From: Pipra filicauda
Lineage: Eukaryota > Chordata > Aves > Passeriformes > Pipridae
Direction of reading: 5' to 3'
Assembly: GCF_003945595.2 (NCBI RefSeq)
Contig: NW_024104672.1
Location: forward strand, 248,001-312,000
Length of the DNA stretch: 64,000 nt
Part shown: one piece after another, positions 1-12,735 of the stretch
Layout: the number at the start of each line of letters is the position of its first letter
How positions within the stretch are numbered: position 1 is the stretch's first letter
The notes under the pieces: model-generated
What the model was told of the DNA's origin: nothing
Seen by the model: the letters and a program-made list of their open reading frames with translations, nothing else
Databases searched by the model: none
Position numbers and translations under genes: made by a program

Positions 1-3000
1 GGGCAATACTGCAGTTCCATTGAAATCAAAGGCAAAATTCTCCAGTGTCAATAGAGTTCACATTTCACTGCTGACTCAGCTCTAAGTGCTTCCTCACTTT
101 AGGTGCCTGTGTGGAATAAAACCTGAGGCTCTCTTTGAACCTTAAGTGTATGGATGGGGGTGATAAAAGTGTTTTGCCAAGACGTTTGACTTCCTGCCTG
201 ACTGTTGCAGTAATGGCATCCAAATGTAATTTGTATTCAGTTTTTTGGAAGAATAGCCTTGTAACACACAGACTCCTTCAAGCCTTAGGCCAGGGACGTT
301 TTCAAATGCCTCTAGTACCTACTGTACTGAGGCAGGTTATTATAACTCATTTAGAATTACTACACAGAGGTAAAGTTGTGTGAGGAGACCTTCCAGACTT
401 TCTTTGGCGGAGAGGTTAGGTAGTTTCTTCAGACCTTTCATGTTGTCCAGAGCAGGGTTTTGGTGCCTGTGGAAGACTTTTTGGTTCATTTTGGGGTTTG
501 GGTTTTTTTTTGTTTTTAATGCTGTGTAATAAATTAGTTTTTCAAGACAAGACTATTTTGTTTCTTCATTATAAATCACAAAAGAGGAATTCCCTCAACA
601 AGAAAAAACAATTAGAACCTGCTACCACCATGGCTCAAGGGCCTCCCCAATGCATGATTAATGCTCTTGTTCCCTTTGACTTCCAGTTAATAGGTATTTA
701 ATTTATTACCCTATTTAAACCCAGCTTCAAGAATGCTTTATAATGAGGTTCACTGACATGCATTGCCTGGGCTATAAGGGAATGAGGAGCTCAACTTCTT
801 TCTTCATAAAGTCAGTAGAAGGGCTGTAGACCTGCAAGCTGGTGAGTGTGAGACAGTTGGTAGAGGCTCTTTCTGTTCTTTGGTGTGTAATTAACTTCTC
901 AAGCCTTGCCTTAAAGTTATTTACAAGAGCAAAGCTTTGTCCCTGAGAGTGCTGGATGGAAGGAAGCTCATCCACGGGTTTTGTGAATTGAGTTGGCTAT
1001 AAAGTACTGATACACTGAGTTTGTGCCCTTGACAGTGGCTCCTCTCAACAGAATATACTTACAGTGTAAGTTGACCGTTATGTATGTATGTTTAACTCTG
1101 AATAAATATTTCTTCAGACATGCCAGAAGAGAGAATTGGGTTGTGCCAGCATCTTTAATGTTTACTGCTGTCTCCATCTGCTGCTGCTGTAATTTCCTCT
1201 CTTGAGATCCAGTTTGTTTTGCCTCTTATTCCCCTTGTATGTTAATTACATTCATGCTGTGCTCTTATTGATGAGGAAAAAGTTGATATAGAAAGGTCAG
1301 CAAGAAACTTGTTCTTTGTTATGTGTATCTGCTTTAGTAATATGTGGACATTATTCTATTTTTTGCATGTTTTTCTGTTGCCCTGATCTTGGAAACTGTT
1401 AAGGTAAACTAGGAAAAACCTGTACTGAATTCCATTAATGCCAAGCCAGATTGGAGTTTGCTGTTAGTTTTTGCTTAATTGCACCAGATATTTTACAGGC
1501 TTCTGCTGTCTTCTCTCTAGAACATATTACCTGTCGGATCGTATGTTTTACTTAACAAGCCTTAGAGGCGTTTTGCAAGAGATACTGGATGCAGTGCTTT
1601 GTAACTGGAGAGAAAAAAGAAGCCATCATGCTTGATTTTGATGACTGTTTTGATTGGTTAACTTATTAAGAGCACATTTTTGAGGTAAGGGGTTGTCATA
1701 CCTACTGTTCTTGCATCTCAGAACATCCTGAACCCTGGGTCACTCTGAGGCAATGTACTTCCCAAGAAGGAAGATGTATTGCTAACCGTGTGTTCATACC
1801 TCACAGTAGATTTTTGGCTCAACGGATAGCTACAGATAATGTACTCTGTGATTTGGGTTTGCAAACTGGGAAAAGATGCAGCTATAAGGTCTTATTTCTT
1901 AGCACATATCCTTCAAAAATCCATTCCAACCTTTAGCAGCACAATCATTTGGCATATAAATATATACTCAGTGTCTGGTATATTTTGAGTGAGATAAGAC
2001 TGGAAATGAATAAAGAGACAGAGATAGAAATAGGGAGAAGTGGTTTGATACCCGTGGATTTGGAGGCCTGCACTGATCTATCATTTGTTAGATTATCTGG
2101 TTGTATACTATAGGGATTTCTCATTACATGTTAGTAACTGTACAGCTTTATGGAAATGTGTAAACTTTATCTTGGAGATATGATAAACAAAGACCAAAAT
2201 TGAAGGTTTGAATCCTTTTGAAATTCATGGAAATAACTCAAGATTTTTATGACCTTAGTCCAGGCAATGAATTAAGGAGTGGAAAATGGCTGGCAGTTCC
2301 ATCAAGGTTATCTGAGGTGATAGTTACTGTAGACGGCATGATTTACATTCAGCATTATGCAGGCTTATTAAATTCTGTTCCTAAAATGTAGTTTTATTCT
2401 GCTTAATATCAACGCTGAAAGTTATGGTAAATTCTGATAAACGACCCTTCCATTCAAAACTGTTGCTGCATTCCAGTGAGACATAGAAGTTTACAAAGTA
2501 TTTGGAATGTATTTAGAAATGAGGTTCACTTTGCACTATGACTTACACAATTTATCTGATATTTATGTTCAAAAAACAGTTCTACAATACGTGTTTTAGG
2601 GTCTCGTGGTTACATTTTTATATTCATAAGAACATTCCCTTTCCTGGTATGTAGATACCTTGTGAAAGAGGGAACTGCCTATGTTGTATAACTCCTTACA
2701 AAAAATTACTCTCAAATGCTAGTGAAGACAATTTCAGCTTAGTGTTTTTAATGAAAACTGTGTAAGAATTCCAAACAAGTTACAAATATAATGATGTCCA
2801 AAAACTCTTAAGATGTGATTTCTTGGCATATGAAATAAACAGAAAATTTGATCCCTGAATCTTTGTAGCTAACTCTTAAACAGAATTTTTTTTTGCGGAT
2901 GTTTGGATTCCTCCATCAGGGAACAGTCCAAAAGTACTCACTTGTGTTATATCCCTCTTTGGAATAAATTGATATAGCTCTGCTTGGAGTTAGTAGAACT

Positions 3001-3835
3001 ATGATGAATTTTGTCTTCTGGGACCTGTGGCCATAAAGCAGAAATTCTCTGAAATTTGAATTGCAGAGCAATACCCATCATCTTGCAGAGAGGCTTTTGA
3101 TTAGAGGTGACAGTATTTTCTGAGTATTGTTTCAGAAAAAGGTGGCAAGCCAGGGACTGGCTTGGACTGCTATAGGGTTGTTACATCTTACAGAACTAAA
3201 ACACAGCCAACAGTTAGAACAGACCTCTAGTTTAACAGAATTTTCAGCACACAGTGTTAATGTTAAGCAGCATATATATTAAGTATCTTGTCTGGAATGT
3301 TTGCTAGGGGAAGCTCAAAATTATCCAGAGAATATGCTTTTGGTAAGAGACTACCTAAAATTGGGTAGAGTGTGACAATACAGACAGCTACTTACTTGGT
3401 CTCTTCATTCTTCTTCCATCTGGGTACCCCAGGTAGTCTTAACCACATCAGAAAGTTTGTGGAACTCATCTCCTCACCTCATATCAAGCAAAATACTGTT
3501 TTCTTTTTCTCACTGTTGGAATACTCCAGGGACCTTAAAAGGAAGTGCTGGTGATGGGCAGTGGTGTTTGACTGATGTGGCTCATCACAAGCAATGTGAT
3601 CTGTGTGAGGGAGGAAGCCTGATCAAATTTTCTTCTTGCTGTATCCTCTTGTGCAAGGCACTATATTTGGGAATTGCCTTTCCTATCTGCTGACTCATCC
3701 ATGTAAAAAATAAAAGCAATGTTAGGCTTTCTTATACTAAGGAAACTGTTATAATTTTTATAGTACTTGGCATCTCTTAGAAGCAGAAGCCAACTGTCTC
3801 TGCAGTTCCGAGCACTTCTATAATGTACTGTACCT
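1..3835. other. AT-rich stretch with no supported gene
   Basis: I see no exon, RNA gene or recognisable mobile element here. Open frames are short (under about 85 codons), occur on both strands, overlap each other and show no family motif. There is no CpG-rich segment that could mark a promoter. Ancient, heavily diverged repeats cannot be excluded by reading alone. Confidence 0.6.
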
Positions 3836-3877
3836 AGATGATCTTTAAGGTCCCTTCTAACCCAAATCATTCTCAGG
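3836..3877 (+). mobile_element. Short CR1 3'-end fragment
   Basis: The segment reads tagatgatctttaaggtc followed by ccttctaacccaaatcattct. This matches the extreme 3' end of avian CR1 LINEs, where the same words occur before the terminal octamers; the CR1 tail at about 10,600 in this window is very similar. Only the last 40 or so bases remain, which fits the extreme 5' truncation usual for CR1. Subfamily cannot be assigned. The sequence just downstream (3,880-4,240) is slightly less AT-rich but matches nothing I know. Confidence 0.6.
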
Positions 3878-6800
3878 TATGTGTCTGTCAGTAAATGGAA
3901 TGGTCCAGGTCTTTTACTGTGTGGTCTTGAGGCAACTTGACCTGGCTTCTGTCTTTAGGGTCACATGCATGTCTGTCCCTATTTTTCCCCACTATCCATG
4001 TTGCATATGAAAGGCATGCTCTGTGGCCATGACCCTGCATTGTCGAAGTGCCATGAGCCAAAATGGGGTCAGGCAGCATGACATTAAGTGGTGTCACGAG
4101 ATGGTGATAATACCTCTGCCCTTGCTGGATCACTGTCATGGACATGGCTATGCGGGAAGGTAATGAAGTTCCAGGTTCATGCTCCAGAGCCATTTGTTCA
4201 GTGAAGTCCCCCATGTTCACATCCACATCTTCTGTCTGAAAGTTCCAAGAAGGAACTTGACTTTTTCTTAGCTCTGAGTGTAGAAGAGCTTATCAATCAG
4301 CTGTGGCTGAAGAAAATAATGTTCATGGTCAGGATGTATTAGAGGAAGCCTTGAAGGGCTCCAGCTGAGTTTTGCGTTAGATGAAGTATTGGCTATACGT
4401 AGCAGGAGGATGATTTGTTACTTGAGGCTTTGCATATTTGATTTCTCTACCAGTTGTACAGAGGGAGCCCCCTTTCCCTCCTTAAGATGCTTGCAAATGG
4501 TCCCGGTCTGACTTATGAAAGCTGAGCACAATTCACTATGTAAATTAAAAAAATAATGAACTCCTCAATTGTTTCACTTTTAAAACGCCTACACTTTCAT
4601 ATTTTCTTCTGTCTCTTGTGTTTGTTAAATTCGTTGATAAGTGAGAAATAAATTGCTTAATTGCACCAAGATTTTGCCTCAATCCTGGACGTATTGAAGT
4701 TGTAAATTATCTGTTCCAGGCTACTGTGAAGTTATAATTGCATTTTAAGAGCTAACTGGTTTACCACAGAGATGTCTTTTGTTAGGCATTAACAACTTCC
4801 TCAGGTGATGAGGTCACAACAGGACATTTCTTGTTGCTTTTCTCTGTCTTTGCTGTCTGCTCTTAGATTCTGCATGCTCAAATTTTGATGTGGGCTGATA
4901 CATTTACAGACATACCCCTTTATAAATCTTAGAATAACATGCAATAAATGTGGGTTTCTTTTGAAAACACCTATATTATGTTGTGTTAACGTGCATTAGT
5001 GCCCCTCTTATGTTTTGTTGTTCAGTCGTGATTACAGATCTCAGCTGGGCTAACCTGGAAGATCCCATTTCCAATGGTTTGGGAGGTATCTGCTAGAAAA
5101 TCTTGGAGCTAAATATTGTACTCTTTGTGCGTCAGGAGGAGCGCATGGCCACAGCCACTTAGGACCTAGTTTCTGAGCCATGAAGCAAGTGCGAGTGAGC
5201 CATGGTAGGAACACAGTGGCTTGTCAAGAGCATGGAAACTGAGACAGATAACCAGGGTTATGTCTGGCTTGACCACATCTGTATGAGTTACAGTCACATC
5301 TTGGGATTGCAATGGGGCATCTCCCATTGAATAACTCTTTTCTAAGCACTGTTTTTTCAAGTGTGTTTTTCAAAAGGCCAAATCAAGTTCCTTCAAATTG
5401 GCATATGTTCATTTGGGAGTGGTCAGAGTGAATCAAAGCAGGTCTGGTACCATTTGCAGCTGCCTCATAAGGACTATTAGAGGATGGGTGTCATCTCTGA
5501 GAACAGGGAAAGGGTAAGTGTGAGGCCTAATTTTTAAAATAGTTGAATAAATCTGAAGGGGTAATAGAAATAGAAGACCTGGAAAAGAGATAACACAGAC
5601 AAACCCATAACTAATCATCAGTATGATGCTCTTTCTTGGGGGAGATGCCCTTCCAAAGTTTCTAAGCAGGACAGTTATATACAAGGTAGTGTTCCTCTTG
5701 GCAATGTTGAGGCATTGCTGAATTCTTATGATTAGTCTGCAAATGTCCAGAGTGTGTTGGAGATTCAGAGGTGGTAAAACTAAAGCTTTAGTATGCCCTT
5801 TAAGGGAAGTGTGTAGGAATTGTGCTCTGTTTAAAGCAGTAACTAAAGTTGGGGCATAAGATTTCAAGATTGCTACAAAATGGGGGAAAATCAGCTGTCC
5901 GCTAACACTGCAGAGAACATGACATACTGCACAGCAAGAGTTTGTCTTGAGTAATAGGGACTATTTTTTAACTGTGAATTCAGCTGTACAGTTAAATATA
6001 GTTGTTCTTAAAATTATTATTCCAAAGAAAATCCTTAAGATAGACCACCTCCATCAGGTTTTATTCTATAGTTAGTCCTATCCTTCATTTTTTTTCGTGA
6101 CTAACTCACACAGGAACCATTGGGAGAAAGGCGTGCTTGAAAATCCCCTGAATTACATGCTGAGCTGCTGAGCTGTGAAAGCTCATACATGATAATGGGA
6201 TTTAAATACTTAAAATACCCCTGAGAAATCTGAGTATGAGGCCTTCCAAGGTTTTAGAGCAATGACTGAAGAGCCCTGAATTTGAGCATAAATTGTTCCC
6301 TTGTTTTCTGAAAATGGGATTCATAAAGTGCTGAATATCTCAACAGGTAGTTCTAGCCCCTTGAGGTCCACCTCTGTCCCCTCAGACACTGTTCTTCCTG
6401 TGGTACAGGAGCATAAATGTCTGATTGGAGGTTCTCAGCCCCATGCACTAGAATAATTGATGTATGAACCATGACATGTATAAAAATTAACCTCTCTTGA
6501 TACTTACACCTCATAGGTGCCTTCTGAAAATACTGTCTTATTTGCTTCTCACAGGGGATGTTAGCAGATCTGTCAAGGATGCTACAGCTCCTGTTCAGAG
6601 TGGACTACTTTTGAAAATACCCAGTTTGCTATAAGATGCTCATCCCACTCTTCTGGTTAGTCAGCTTTTGGAAACATGTTAATATTTAAAGCCTGTGGCC
6701 TTTGCTTCTTCCTCTGTGTCCAACCTCCCCCCCTTCTCAATAAGGGCTATAATCAGTATCACCAATGCCCTCTTAATACCACATACCCACTGCATTTCAG

Positions 6801-9800
6801 TGAATGCATACAACTTGCTCAGCCCTTCTATGTGAAGCGTCCCAACACTCCCAGCAGCTCTGCATCGGATTACTTATTTCCAACACAGAGTGAATGGTTT
6901 CCAGTTCTGCAAACTGTTTGCTATGAGGAGAGGTCTTAGGAGGAATCTGAATCTAGCTAGCAAGGTTTCTGTCCTTTTTCTCAGGTCTTCACGCATGAGA
7001 GGCTGTACTGATTTCTTACAAGTGCATATCCTGTTTGAGGAAAGGATTACTTTCAAATGTCTCTGCTCTTCCCCCGCAACACCGCCAGTGTCTCTCTTTG
7101 TTCATCTCCTTTCAGTGAGGTAGGCTTTGTGATACAGGAATGAAACTTGCACATCTGTAGGCCTTTGATTTTGAGCTCAGAAACCTCTAATGTAAGAAAT
7201 TAAGTTGCACACGGCTTTACTGTGTAACCTGTGAGGTTTTTGGTGCTTACTGGGCCTAGAAAAGGATGGATGATGTTCTGCCAGCACTCCATGACCTCTT
7301 TCACACTGAGCCCCTGTGAAGCAGGGAGTTGTACCTCATTCTGGTCCTTATCTCTGAGACATTCAGAACAACATGAATGAAATATGGAAGCAGACCTTGA
7401 ACAAATCCACTGACTGAAGGCTATATGGATATGAGGGTATGTGGCATCAGTCCCCTCAAAAGCCTGGTTTCCTTTCCTGCTTTATGTGCTATAAGCAAAT
7501 GGCTTTCCACTTCTCAAACAGATGATAGAAAAAGGATGGGAATTTTAGTAACTGCAAGTGGATACAGAACTATGCCCTTTTTAAAATTTAAGCACTGGAA
7601 TCTGGCAGTCTACTGCCTTTATAACTGTGAAGAGAACTTTAAGAGACAAGCTTTAAAAGTGAAATGAGAATGCAGTTTTTGTCAGCAAAGAAAATGTAAG
7701 GCAGTGCTTTTTTTGACCTGCAGGTGTTTACATCTAGGATGCCTTTGGGATAAAAGATACCAAAAATCAAGGGATGGATGTTACAGTGATGCTAAATGCT
7801 TTAGGTACTTTAGGTTAGAATGCTGATCCAAAGGCCATGGAAAATAGTAGCCACAGTTTAGTCTGAACTGCTTTGAGACTGGGTTTAAGCTTCTCATACA
7901 GCAATACTCTTGCTTTCTGTACCATAAACCATGCTGTCTCTATCCTCAGCAGTTTGCAGCACAGCTCAACTGCACTGTGAGGAGTGTGCACATCCTCCCT
8001 CAAAGTAATTTGTGCTAGTAGCCTCTGTATTCTTGGTGATTAATCAGTCTTATGTGTACCTGAGTCAGCCTCAACCCCTGACTCTTTCTATGAAAGATGC
8101 TTTTAATGGAAAAACTGTTAACAGGAAAGGGCAGAAATAGGAATTTTGTATTTTGTATTTTGTATTTTGAAAGTCAAAGGGACATATGCGCCTTCTGTAT
8201 TCACTGGAAAGGCAATTAAGAAAGTAACCAAAATCAATTATCCACATGATAGCTGCTCCTTAGGTTCAAGGTTGGGTGGACCACTTTCTAAAATTAAAAA
8301 AAATGCATGCGACCTAATGAAAATGTAGGTTGCAGGCTACACAATATATCAAGAACTTGTAATTTACTTGGTTTACGTAAACTGATACATAAAATCCAAG
8401 TGTAGATGGTCCGAAAGGGTCACTGAGTTTGTGTTTGTTTTCTATATTTATTTATTGCTTTAGAAGTTATATTGAATACCAAGGAGGAATCTTCTATAAC
8501 CACCGTGTCTCATTCTAAGGATGCTGGTTTTACAGAAGCACAGAAAGAACAGTGCTTTTTCTATATCTTTTTGAGATATTTAATTCAGTAGAATAATTTT
8601 AAATTTCATTGCTAATTTTGAAAAATATAATCATAAGACCTTCTCCTTCAAGACCTACAATGATATTCTCTGTTTCCCTTTATTGCTACTTTCTGTTTTC
8701 AGGGATGGTAGAATAGAGAACTAATTTCTGTCTTGATATTCCAGGTTTGTTACTTACTGAAAATCTCTCTCATCTGCCTGGCTGTGTTTTGTTCTTCAAA
8801 ATTCTAAGAGGCTAGTTTCTTGGAAAAGCATGAAAGTGAGATTTTAATTATATCCTTTAAATTGTACTTGGATATTAACCCCCCTTAAACTCCTACAGAA
8901 GTATCACGTTCTTTGAGTCAGGCTACATCAAGCAAATTGCCACAGTGAGATCAAGCTGTGTGAAAAGCTTCAGCTTCATTACCCAGACAGTAATTAGTGA
9001 AGTGCCAGATACTACTGAGATATCACTTTTTGCAGTTCACTTGATAATACTGATTCTATAACTGTTTCTAGGATGGTGGTATCTGTATCATTGGGCATTT
9101 AGAGGAAACCAGTGTGGTTTATGTTAAACTTGCAAGTTGAGGGGGTGGTATGGTTAGGACTCGTGCTCTGCCTCTGCTTGCTTTCCTCTCACAGTTGTAG
9201 TAGCAGTGAATGAAGCAGAAGTTATATTTAGTTCTCCTTAGTGAGTCAGAGGCCGTTAGGAATGACTTGGAGGAAAACATCTGAGAATACTGAATTGCCG
9301 ACCAAGCACAAACTGGCAATAGTCCTGTGACTTTACGGGAGTATAAAAAACAACTGACTGTCACAGGACTAACTACAAGTGAAACCACTGTTCTGCAACT
9401 GCAGCCCTCTTTGGCAGTTCACTTTTATGCTAAACTCCACTTGTATATAGGTCTGTAAGGGAGCAGACTACCTTTCTGAGTGTGGTATGTTGGAGCTTTT
9501 TATGCCCAAATAAGAAGTCATATGTGCTGCAAAAAACCACAGTGAGATACCAAGTTTCACTTCTGAAGTGAGACAAGATGTCATGGATTGGATCAATGGT
9601 GGCACCACCTAGATTTTTGTGATGGAATGTCCCCTAATTTGCGCTGCAGACTGAGCGAGGACTTGATGCTTTTCACAACAACTCTTTAGATAGCTTGAGC
9701 CCCACCTTTGCATGGTCATTCAGTTCTGCCTGTGGACGTTTTTTCTTGGCCACATGAACCTGAAGGAGGGATCAGGAGGCTGACGTGACAAAATGCAGTT

Positions 9801-9989
9801 TGGACAAGGTGCAGACTATCCTAGCTTAGACAGGCTGAGGCTATAAGCCTCTTAACTGGCTATATGAGAGAAGGAAAAGGCAGCTTTGGGAGTTCAGAGT
9901 TGGACTTAAAAAGAAGTTAATATTTGTTTGGGATGTTGGAGGTGAAAGACCAAATTCCCCTCTAAAAGTAGTGCTGTTTCTCATATGGG
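3878..9989. other. Unique-looking AT-rich DNA, no supported gene
   Basis: No recognisable gene or RNA. The longest open frame (5,433-5,867, minus, 144 codons) gives a protein with no family motif, no signal peptide and no flanking promoter or splice context that I can defend, so it is not annotated as coding. The only structured item is a heptanucleotide repeat at 8,144-8,169. Confidence 0.6.
8144..8169. repeat. (TTTTGTA)n short tandem repeat
   Basis: A seven-base unit TTTTGTA is repeated about 3.7 times without mismatch. It is simple-sequence DNA with no visible function. Confidence 0.9.
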
Positions 9990-10650
9990 CATCATGAAGA
10001 TGTGGTGGGATTGTCCTGTGGCTAGTGTGTTGGAATGAAAGGATACAGGCTCTTTAGGAAGCACCTGCAGGGCAGAAAAAGGGGTGCAGGTGTGGGTGGT
10101 GTCAGTAACCAACTGGAGTACATGAAGCTCTGCCTGCGTACAGATGAGCAACTGACTGAGAGTTTATGGATCAGGATTAAGGGGAGGAAAGGTATAAGTG
10201 ACACTGTAGTTGGGATCTAATACAGGCCACCTGAGAAGGGCCATGAAGATGATCAGAGAACTGGAGCACCTTTTCTATGAGCTCAAGCTGTTCAGACCGG
10301 AAAAGAGAAGACTCTGAGGAGACCTTAGTGCAGCTTTCCAGTACCTAAAGGGGGCCTACAAAAGAGTAGGAGGAGGACTTTATACGAGGACATGTAATAA
10401 TAGAACAAGGGGTAATGGCTTTCAACTGAAAGAGGGTAGATTTATATTAGATATTGGGAAGGAATTCTTTACTGTGGACCAGGTTGCCCTGAGAGATTAT
10501 GGATGTCCCATCCCTGGAAGTGTTCAAAGCCAGGCTGGATAGGGCTCTGAGCAACCTGGTCTAGTAGAAGGTGTCCCTGCCCATGGTAGGGAGGTTGGAA
10601 CTAGATGATTTTTAAGGTCCTTTCCAACCAAAACCGTTCCATGAATAGTT
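9990..10650 (+). mobile_element. Internally deleted CR1 LINE (endonuclease part joined to 3' end)
   Basis: Two parts of one CR1-type element lie in the same orientation. The left part, to about 10,234, corresponds to the APE-type endonuclease region of ORF2: its frame reads ESLWIRIKGRKG, then an in-frame stop, then YRPPE, as in CR1 endonuclease ('ESLWVRIKGR...VGVCYRPP'). The right part, from about 10,233, starts at gggccatgaagatgatcag and runs through the ORF2 C-terminal region to the tail (ggttggaactagatgat...tttccaacc). The reverse-transcriptase domain between them, normally well over 1 kb, is absent. This could be a deletion after insertion, a template switch during insertion, or two independent insertions that happen to abut. 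The 5' limit is approximate; sequence left of 9,990 is not clearly CR1. Confidence 0.85.
10035..10234 (+). pseudogene. CR1 ORF2 endonuclease fragment, broken by a stop
   Basis: This is a remnant of the apurinic-like endonuclease that nicks target DNA for target-primed reverse transcription. The open part runs from 10,035 to a TAA at 10,218-10,220. The stop falls between TVVGI and YRPPE, where the family normally has one or two residues inside the conserved 'VG-x-x-YRPP' segment. Upstream residues ESLWIRIKGRKG match the conserved 'ESLWVRIKGR' block. No start codon context or complete domain is present. It is a dead fragment rather than a gene. Confidence 0.75.
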
Positions 10651-12576
10651 ACACAGGTGTAGGTAGATTAGGTAGATCCATCTAGATCCATCTATGTGAC
10701 ATTGATGAGAAAATATTGTCGTAAATGCATATGCAAGTTTTAAACTGCTACAGTATACCAGTTTAAAATAATACCTTGGATTATACAAAACACATTTGAT
10801 CTTTCATGTTTTGGGGAGCTGAAAATACAGCCTCATAATTATCAATGATATTATCAATTATGGTAATCACCTTCTTGTTCTGGTAACCATTAGCAAGTCT
10901 CCATGATAAAAACTTTTGAACAAGGCTTGATGCATCCACAGTCATATAACCTGTAAATTGGCAGGGATTTAGAAAGGAGAAGCATTTTCACAGGTGACCA
11001 AGCATTCCAGGTAATAGTAGAAAACATTCAGATGAAAATACGTAACCTAAAGGGAAAGGTTGTTCAGTGATGGTTGAGGATACTTGATTGTTAAATTAGA
11101 GATGCGAACCTCTGTGCTCAGGGGCAAAAGCTATCTTAAATTGATTGAAGGAGTTGAAAAACTGAGTAGTTGAGCATCATATAGCAGCCAGGAATGGACT
11201 TTCTTGTGCCTTTCTCTAAAGTGCATATAGATCTGGACTTGATTCCCATGCAGATCAAGGTGGAAGACTATTCTGCTGCATGTTGAATGTTTCTCTGTCC
11301 CTGTGTGGTGCCTTCTAACAGCATGCATATCTGTGGTTTATTGCATTCAATGTCTTCTAGTCTAATTATAGTTTGATTGCTTCCCAAATAAGGCCGGGTC
11401 TGCTACTCATTCTGATTCACCACTGTAAATTTAATTATTTGATGCTCTCAGTAAACAAATATTCTGGGAAGCAACTGGTGATTGTTTTAAAAGAAATCAC
11501 TGCAGGATTCCAAGCTACCATCACTAATTCTTTGGAATATGATTGTGTCACCTTTCATCCCAATTTCACAACAAATGTTGCTTTAAAAAAAAAAAAACCA
11601 ACCAACCCCTCCATACACAAAAGTCATATCCCTAGTTGTTGAAAATTTTAAATATTCAGCATGTGTCTTCAAAATATTCCAGTATAAAACAGTTTCTGTG
11701 TGTCTTTCATCGAGAGGCTGACTGTTGTACATCTTTATCACAGTAATATCTTTGATAGCATGATGACTTGAGTATTATTTGATGGCTAATGTGAAGGTAA
11801 CTGTTTAGTTGAATTTATAGTCCTAGAATCTTTGAACATGCCATTACAGTGCATCCGTATGCTTATAAATGTAAAAAGGCCAGGCAAGCAGTTCACCATA
11901 TTCACAAATTGGTCTGGCTACCACAATGTGTCAAGGATGTGCAACAGAGTATGAGAAATGCTGTTGTGCTTTTTACTTCTGTGTCACATCTTATATTTAT
12001 GATAAATGTTGGCAGGTTTCCATGGTTAGGGAGCTGTTCATGGCCGCTGTCTAGCCTGTTGCTATTTCTATAGATGTTACCATGGGCACTGATGGAAGAA
12101 AATTTATATTGAATGAAAGACAAACATGGAAAAAAGGCAGGAGACAGAGAGGGAGTGACAGTGATAATTGTTTTAGAGGTCAGGAAGGTCTTGTAACTGT
12201 GGAAGAGCTGTGAAGCTGTATTGGCATCATATAGTACAGAAATATTCAATGTATGTATGCTGCAACTATGGAAGGTGGGAGGAAATAATGCTCCCAGCCC
12301 AAGAGCAAATCTGCAGCTCTCATCCTAATCACCTACTTGCTGTGGCTCTTAAGCTCACAGTTCTAGAATGAGAAAAAACATGTTCTCTGTAGACAATACA
12401 GAGTGTGTGTCCCTAATTCTCTCCTTTAGGAGCATGATGGCTATATATAATCACTTTTATGTGAAACACAGAGCACGTCCTCTCGGAAGTATTACAACAC
12501 CCAGGCAGCTTCACTGGTGTGAGCAGCTGTCTTGGCTGGGATGAGGACAGCACCTTTGACAAAGAAGATTAAAATA
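10651..12576. other. AT-rich DNA, no supported gene
   Basis: No exon, RNA gene or repeat family is recognisable. An A-run with CCAACC repeats at about 11,585-11,611 is one of several A/C-only tracts in the window. Confidence 0.6.
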
Positions 12577-12735
12577 AAACACTCCCTCCCTCTCCCTCCA
12601 ACCATCCTCCCACCCCCCCCCCAAAAAAAACCCCCAAAACCAAACAAACCCACCCCAACCAACCAACTCAAACCCAAAACAGCCATCTAAACAAAAAGAA
12701 AAAAAAACAACCCAAAACCAACCACATGGAAAAAA
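12577..12735. repeat. C-rich then A/C-only low-complexity tract
   Basis: On the + strand the region starts with a pyrimidine run (tccctccctctccctcc), contains a run of ten C at 12,613-12,622, then changes to almost pure A and C (cccaaaacc, caaacaaacc, aaccaaccaac) to about 12,735. The minus strand is correspondingly G/T-rich. Open frames across it are artefacts of composition (runs of G, F and W codons). It has no recognisable element at its edges. Confidence 0.85.

Noticed and set aside
5433..5867. 144-codon minus-strand open frame as a gene
   Set aside because: No family motif, no splice or promoter context, composition typical of AT-rich intergenic DNA (Leu/Ile/Thr-rich).
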